A stretch of DNA of 19,401 nucleotides from DATELY01 sp040513115 (GTDB lineage Bacteria; Pseudomonadota; Gammaproteobacteria; Steroidobacterales; Steroidobacteraceae), in assembly GCA_040513115.1 (NCBI GenBank), contig JBEVDW010000164.1:1-19401 (forward strand), written 5' to 3'. The position numbers and the translations under genes were made by a program. This document shows positions 15,832 to 19,401 of the stretch, in pieces (position 1 is the first letter of the stretch; each line of letters begins with the position of its first letter). The notes beneath the pieces are model-generated. The model worked only from the letters and a program-made list of their open reading frames with translations, made no database searches and was not told the DNA's origin.

Positions 15832-16860
15832 CTAGGGCGTGCGGTATTCGTTCAGCCGGTTGTAGAGCGTCTTCAAGCTGATACCGAGCACCGCCGCAGT
15901 TCGCGTTTTGTTGCCGCGGCAACTCTTCAGGGTCTCGGAAATGATCATTCGTTCCATGTCCGCGAGCGCCATGCCCGGCGTCACGATGATCACACCTTCA
16001 TCGCTGCGTTGCGCACCGCGTGGTTGGTTGACCATCGTGGCGGCACGCAGATCTAGCTCATCATCTGCCAGGATGAAAGCACGCTGGATGACGTTGTGCA
16101 GCTCGCGCACGTTGCCGGGCCAGGTGGCTTCACGCAGGAACTGGCGCGAATCCATCGAGAAGCGTTTGCGCGTTTTCTCGCTGCGATTGAGACGATTGAG
16201 AAAGTGTCGCGCTAGCAGATCTACATCGGCGCCACGCTCGCGCAGCGAAGGCACGACGATGTGAAATACCGCGAGTCGATAGAGCAAGTCCGAACGTAGC
16301 CGACCTGCCGCCACCGCTTCGCTCGGCGAGCGAGCGGTCGCAGCCAACACGCGTGCCTGCACCGGAACCTCGCGCTGACCGCCGATGCGCGTGATGACGC
16401 CCGACTCGAGCGCGCGCAATAACTTCACCTGCATCTCGAGCGGCATGTCGCCTATCTCATCGAGGAACAGCGTGCCGCGCCCGGCGCGCTCGAAGTAACC
16501 CGCTTGCGAGCGAATGGCACCCGTGAAGCTGCCTTTCTCGTAGCCGAAGAGCTCGGCCTCGACCAACGTCTCGGGAATCGCGCCGCAGTTCACTGCCACG
16601 TAGGGCAGGTCCTTGCGGCCGCTGTAACGATGAACGGTGCGCGCAACGAGATCCTTTCCCGTGCCGCTTTCCCCGGTAATCAAAACACTCACCCGAGTCG
16701 GTGCGACGCGCCGGATCTGATCGCACACGATCTGCATGGGCTCGCAACCGCCGAGAAGTCGACCAATGCCGATGCGATCGCGACATGCACCTGTGATCGA
16801 ATCCATGCCTCCCCGCCATCCTGCGGTCGACGGGTAACCGCTCATGTACCTCGTGCTCAT
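15832..16860 (-). CDS. Orphan sigma-54 enhancer-binding protein (PspF-like, GSFTGA loop)
   Basis: 342-residue transcription activator for RNA polymerase-sigma-54. The first ~30 residues hold no receiver, GAF or PAS domain, so the layout is AAA+ plus DNA-binding only, as in PspF. Seen: Walker A GESGTGKD (63-70), L1 loop GSFTGA (110-115) in place of the usual GAFTGA, Walker B GTLFLDEIGDMP (129-140), the arginine-finger region LRSDLLYRLAVF, the sensor II motif WPGNVRELHNVI, and a C-terminal Fis-type helix-turn-helix at about 300-340 with CRGNKTRTAAVLGISLKTLY. I chose ATG 16860 because GGAGAG lies 5 bases upstream; in-frame ATGs at 16905, 16887, 16845 and 16806 are possible. Such receiver-less activators are usually controlled by a partner protein or by their own level; none is recognisable here. 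Candidate targets are the promoters at 8226 and 18949. Confidence 0.95.
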   Translation of the reverse strand: MSTRYMSGYPSTAGWRGGMDSITGACRDRIGIGRLLGGCEPMQIVCDQIRRVAPTRVSVLITGESGTGKDLVARTVHRYSGRKDLPYVAVNCGAIPETLVEAELFGYEKGSFTGAIRSQAGYFERAGRGTLFLDEIGDMPLEMQVKLLRALESGVITRIGGQREVPVQARVLAATARSPSEAVAAGRLRSDLLYRLAVFHIVVPSLRERGADVDLLARHFLNRLNRSEKTRKRFSMDSRQFLREATWPGNVRELHNVIQRAFILADDELDLRAATMVNQPRGAQRSDEGVIIVTPGMALADMERMIISETLKSCRGNKTRTAAVLGISLKTLYNRLNEYRTP

Positions 16861-17099
16861 GCGCTCTCCGGTATATCGACGACTCATCGCGAAAGGGATT
16901 GGCACTGGCGATGAGAACGTGCAGCGCGTGTGACCGCACGCGCATGAGCGACGGCAACGTCGATCACGGGACGTTAACTCAAGGTGGGAGAGTGCAGTTC
17001 CGGCAGAGTGGTGCGTGGTTCACCACACACGGCGAGAGCAATTCGAAGGCGTGCTCAAGCTGCCGACACGCACGTGAGGAGAATCGGTCGGCGAACACA

Positions 17100-17128
17100 T
17101 CGTGCCTCCCGCACGCGGGGAGGCACGA
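17100..17128 (-). terminator. Strong hairpin downstream of the DUF4142 gene
   Basis: CGTGCCTCCC-N7-GGGAGGCACG is a perfect 10-bp stem, extended by one T-A pair at the base. It begins 16 bases after the DUF4142 stop codon. No T-run follows, but stem strength and position support termination of the BON-DUF4142 transcript. The remainder of the 16861-17143 gap holds the activator's upstream region, where I see no clear promoter. Confidence 0.65.
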
Positions 17129-17143
17129 CTACGCCACGCTGCG

Positions 17144-17893
17144 TTACTCGTCCGTGGATGCCGCGCGTGTTGTGTTGGGACGTGTCTCCAGATTGCCCGC
17201 GGCATGGTTGTGCTCTTCCAGCGTAGGCAAGCTGTCGCGACAGAACTTGCGTACGTCGCTCGCGATCTTGTTGCCGTTCGCGCAGCTCTGGAACAGCGCT
17301 ACGGCCTTCTCGTGATCCGTCCTCATCTGCTGCGAGAACGTGGTATCGAACGTGCTGCCCGTGGCGGCGCGCAGCGCATCGAGATCTGCCTTGTCCTTCG
17401 CTGGCAGATCCTTCAGCACTTGCACGTTGTTCTGCGCCGCGAGCGTCGTGAGTCGACTGTTCTGCTTGGTGTGATCGGACACCATCTGGCGCGCGAACGA
17501 CTTCACTTGATCGCTCTTGCTACTACGCAATGCGAGCTCGGCCGCCTGCACTTCCTTCATGCCAGCCGCCGCGGCCTTGTTGAAGAACTTCTCAGTGGTC
17601 AGGTTCTGCAGCTCGGGATCGTTGCGAGTCGCAGCGGTCGAGCCAGTCATATGGCTGTGATCGCTCATCATGTCCGAGCTCGAAGCTCCCGCTGCGGGCG
17701 TGCTCGAGGAGCTCGTGCCACTGGTCGTGGACTCGGTGCGATCCGGCATCGCCGCGTTCGTCGATGATCCGGAGCGTGTGTCCGCGGCGGAGTTAGGTGT
17801 GTTGCCCGAGCTCGAGTTAGTTCGATCATCTGCATACGCACTCAAGGTCGTTGCTACGGCCAATGCAAACGCGACGGATTTCCAAGTACGCAT
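17144..17893 (-). CDS. Exported DUF4142 protein
   Basis: 249 residues. Sec signal peptide MRTWKSVAFALAVATTLSAYA (written here as MRTWKSVAFA then LAVATTLSAYA), with likely cleavage before DDR. Residues about 24-92 are a Ser/Thr/Gly/Ala-rich low-complexity linker. Residues about 98-240 form the all-helical DUF4142 domain: EKFFNKAAAAGMKEVQAAEL, SFARQMVSDHTKQNSRL, FSQQMRTDHEKAVALF and CRDSLPTLEEHNHAAGNL. Family knowledge: ferritin-like four-helix proteins of the periplasm, frequent in stress-resistant proteobacteria, function unproven. The His and Glu residues in these helices would suit metal binding, but this is not shown. ATG 17893 has GGAG 6 bases upstream; the frame runs open further upstream (to 18103) into the BON gene, but that part is not coding-like. 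The 58-base gap to the BON gene suggests one transcript. Confidence 0.9.
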   Translation of the reverse strand: MRTWKSVAFALAVATTLSAYADDRTNSSSGNTPNSAADTRSGSSTNAAMPDRTESTTSGTSSSSTPAAGASSSDMMSDHSHMTGSTAATRNDPELQNLTTEKFFNKAAAAGMKEVQAAELALRSSKSDQVKSFARQMVSDHTKQNSRLTTLAAQNNVQVLKDLPAKDKADLDALRAATGSTFDTTFSQQMRTDHEKAVALFQSCANGNKIASDVRKFCRDSLPTLEEHNHAAGNLETRPNTTRAASTDE

Positions 17894-17951
17894 AGTGTTC
17901 TCCGTTGTGAGCTCATCGTCCCGGGTACGTGCCCCGAGACTTTTACCGCGT

Positions 17952-18869
17952 CTAGCGGCTGTGACCGCTCGTCGTCGATGATCCGGAGCTCGCCGTGCTG
18001 CCGGTGATGCCGGAGCGACCGCTCGTTCCATAGTTCGACTCCGATGGTGTCGCTTGCGTGCTGCTGCGATCGTCACCCGATTCGCTGCCTCGAGCCCGCA
18101 CACGCAACTGGTTCTTCACATCCTTCACGCCACCGCAGCGCTCAATGAGCTCCTCCACCTCGTACTTGACGCGGCGATCCTCGACGATGCCGTCGAGCGT
18201 CACTTCACGATTACGTACTTCTACGGTGATCTCACCCGCATCGATGTTCGGGTCGTCCATGAGCCGCTCGCAGATGATCTCTTTCAGGCGCTCGTCGCTG
18301 CGCTCGTAGCCCTTCGGCCCGCGGCCGCGAAAGGTTTGACGTTGCGGCTGATCGACGCCGCCGGACCAGCTGCTGCCGTATCCCTGACCGGCGCGGCCGC
18401 CCGGGGTGCCGCGACTCCTATCGCTGAAGCCACGTTCCCATTGCCCTGGCAACTCGGTGCCCGTCATCGAGTAGTCGCTGCCGTAGCGACCCGAGATGCC
18501 GCTGGGATGGCTTTGCGAGCCGTAGCCATGACCCTGGTCTTGCCCGTCGTCATTCCAGTCACGGGAGCCGTACTGGCCGCCATAAGACCCGCCGACGCGG
18601 AGATAGTCTTCGTCCTCGTAACGGCCGCGGCCAAAGGACTGCTCACGCCACTCGCCGCGTTGGCTTGCCTCATCGCCACGCGACTCGTTGCCACCGCGAC
18701 CTGAATAGCGGTCTTCGAACGCGCCACCCTGCCGCGGCTGATGACGACCCCACTGTTCGTGGTAGTCACGGTCGGGCTCTCTACCTTGCTGCCGATCCTG
18801 CTCACCGGTACGACGACGGTCTTCGCGCCCGCGTTCGCGCGAATTCGAAAATCGATCTTGCTGTGCCAT
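17952..18869 (-). CDS. BON-domain protein with long disordered N-terminus
   Basis: 305 residues, no signal peptide, so probably cytoplasmic. Residues 1-185 are low-complexity and rich in Arg, Gly, Gln, Asp, Ser and Tyr (RERGREDRRRTGEQDRQQGR). Residues about 186-258 are a BON domain preceded by the family hallmark RGPKGYERSDERLKEIICER, then TVEVRNREVTLDGIVEDRR and GGVKDVKNQLRV. Residues 260-305 are a Ser/Thr/Gly tail. Family knowledge: this GPKGYxRSDER-BON type is widespread in proteobacteria; BON domains of relatives bind phospholipid or polymers (OsmY, Kbp), and the role of this type is unproven. ATG 18869 follows a strong GGAGG site. A sigma-54 promoter starts 64 bases upstream, and the DUF4142 gene follows. 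Confidence 0.92.
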   Translation of the reverse strand: MAQQDRFSNSRERGREDRRRTGEQDRQQGREPDRDYHEQWGRHQPRQGGAFEDRYSGRGGNESRGDEASQRGEWREQSFGRGRYEDEDYLRVGGSYGGQYGSRDWNDDGQDQGHGYGSQSHPSGISGRYGSDYSMTGTELPGQWERGFSDRSRGTPGGRAGQGYGSSWSGGVDQPQRQTFRGRGPKGYERSDERLKEIICERLMDDPNIDAGEITVEVRNREVTLDGIVEDRRVKYEVEELIERCGGVKDVKNQLRVRARGSESGDDRSSTQATPSESNYGTSGRSGITGSTASSGSSTTSGHSR

Positions 18870-18899
18870 GGGAAACCTCCGTCAGCTACATGGTCGAGT

Positions 18900-18919
18900 C
18901 AGCCGTTCATCGCCGGCTG
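18900..18919 (-). repeat. Leader hairpin of the BON gene
   Basis: CAGCCG-N8-CGGCTG (18900-18919) is a perfect 6-bp inverted repeat just downstream of the predicted sigma-54 transcription start (about 18923). It would form a hairpin at the very 5' end of the transcript, possibly stabilising it. The role is inferred. Confidence 0.4.
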
Positions 18920-18933
18920 TTGTGCTGGAGGGG

Positions 18934-18949
18934 AGCAAGAGCTATGCCA
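18934..18949 (-). promoter_or_regulatory. Sigma-54 (RpoN) promoter of the BON-DUF4142 unit
   Basis: On the minus strand, TGGCAT-AGCTC-TTGCT matches the sigma-54 consensus with a single C-to-T change at the last base of the -24 box. The GG-N10-GC spacing is exact. The start would fall near 18923, giving a leader of about 54 bases, close to the leader of the acidic-tail gene. Confidence 0.75.
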
Positions 18950-19309
18950 CTGCGGAAGGTGTGTGTTGCACGCCGCAGAGCACTCAAGCATCTGGCTTGA
19001 AAACAAAAATTTCGCGGACTATTTGCAACCAGCGTTGCGCGGAAACACGGTTGAACCTGATAGCCTGGAAATACTGCGTGCGTGTGTAATTACGACGTGC
19101 ACGAAACTGAACGGTGGCACGAAGCGCCGATTTGTTCCTGCGCGAATCGCTACCGCCGGAGGCGCAACCTCAGTTCACGAATGCGGGTACTCACTGAGTG
19201 AGAGTGCACGCCACCCATCGTGTACTGCGACGGCGTGACGAGGGCAAACGGGTATATATCCCCGTGGCACACTCACCGCCGACTGTGCGACCAGTTATGC
19301 TTTGCAGCG
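18950..19309. other. Divergent intergenic region with palindromes
   Basis: This stretch of about 360 bases has no convincing gene. Around 18995-19030 it is locally A/T-rich compared with its surroundings. It holds TCAAGC-ATCTG-GCTTGA (18984-19000), a perfect 6-bp repeat centred about 70 bases upstream of the predicted BON start; CTCACT-G-AGTGAG (19190-19202); and ACGGG-TATATATC-CCCGT (19248-19265) just upstream of the right-hand gene. The first is a candidate activator site; the last may be part of a promoter or operator. Functions are inferred. Confidence 0.5.
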
Positions 19310-19401
19310 ATGAAATCCCGTAGCGCAAACATCGGATGGAGTCGGCTCTTCACGGCAATCATATGTCTGGTCGCCACCGTCGCGGCGTATGCACAGACAC
19401 C
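19310..19401 (+). CDS. N-terminus of an exported protein (3' end beyond window)
   Basis: Thirty codons plus two bases are visible from ATG 19310. They read as a clear Sec signal peptide: a basic start (MKSRSANIGWSR), a hydrophobic core (LFTAIICLVATVAA) and a likely cleavage site YAQ. No mature domain is in the window, so the product cannot be named. There is no strong ribosome-binding site (TTTGCAGCG precedes the ATG), which lowers confidence in the exact start. Confidence 0.6.
   Translation, partial: MKSRSANIGWSRLFTAIICLVATVAAYAQT

Noticed and set aside
17894..18103. 70-residue N-terminal extension of the DUF4142 protein
   Set aside because: The extension lies within the BON gene end, is Arg/Ala-rich, and would bury an obvious signal peptide that begins at 17893 behind a good ribosome-binding site.
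18868..19089. 73-codon plus-strand open frame starting over the BON start codon
   Set aside because: No ribosome-binding site or coding character; it overlaps the sigma-54 promoter and the BON ribosome-binding site on the other strand.
19114..19130. TGGCACG in the right-hand intergenic region as a sigma-54 -24 box
   Set aside because: The -12 position reads GCCG with no GC dinucleotide in register.
19265..19280. Third possible sigma-54 promoter (TGGCAC-ACTCA-CCGCC) before the right-hand gene
   Set aside because: The -24 box is perfect and the spacing is right, but the -12 box keeps only GC. Similar half-matches occur inside coding sequence (for example 16514-16529), so this is background level.

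Overview
The window is GC-rich (by eye a little over 60%) and looks chromosomal. I see no tRNA, rRNA, CRISPR array, insertion sequence, integrase or plasmid/phage gene. The protein families suggest a gammaproteobacterium of the Xanthomonadales/Nevskiales/Steroidobacteraceae type: a bacterial alpha-2-macroglobulin, a YbbJ(NfeD)/QmcA pair, UdgX, retropepsin-like proteases, and BON, DUF4142 and PRC-barrel stress proteins. That placement is inferred from gene content, not from a marker gene.

Layout. Positions 1-5737 (minus) hold most of a very large alpha-2-macroglobulin-family protein that runs off the left edge. A divergent control region (5738-5966) carries nested inverted repeats over the macroglobulin ribosome-binding site and a REP-like element. 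Rightward from there come nfeD-like (5967-6410), qmcA (6445-7365) and udgX (7443-8114). Next is a small cytoplasmic protein with a long Asp/Glu tail (8310-8789), preceded by a textbook sigma-54 promoter. Convergent to it on the minus strand are a two-motif retropepsin-like aspartic protease (8838-9788), a phospholipase D-family protein (9874-11442), a PRC-barrel protein (11528-11944) and a GT4 glycosyltransferase (12032-13207). A GT9-like glycosyltransferase (13489-14463) is divergent from the GT4 gene. The right part is again minus strand: a Yip1-domain membrane protein (14503-15762), a receiver-less sigma-54 enhancer-binding protein (15832-16860), a secreted DUF4142 protein (17144-17893) and a BON-domain protein (17952-18869). 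The BON gene also has a sigma-54 promoter. The first 30 codons of an exported protein begin at 19310 and run off the right edge.

How the parts may fit together. Apart from the DNA-repair protein, nearly everything acts on the envelope or in stress survival. The main result is a candidate local sigma-54 regulon. In my by-eye scan, the only two sequences matching TGGCA[C/T]-N5-TTGCT lie at nearly the same distance (64-68 nt) upstream of two stress-type cytoplasmic proteins: the acidic-tail protein and the BON protein, the latter likely co-transcribed with DUF4142. The same window encodes an orphan PspF-like activator with a non-standard GSFTGA loop. Inverted repeats upstream of both promoters are candidate enhancer sites. 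The link between activator and promoters is inference.
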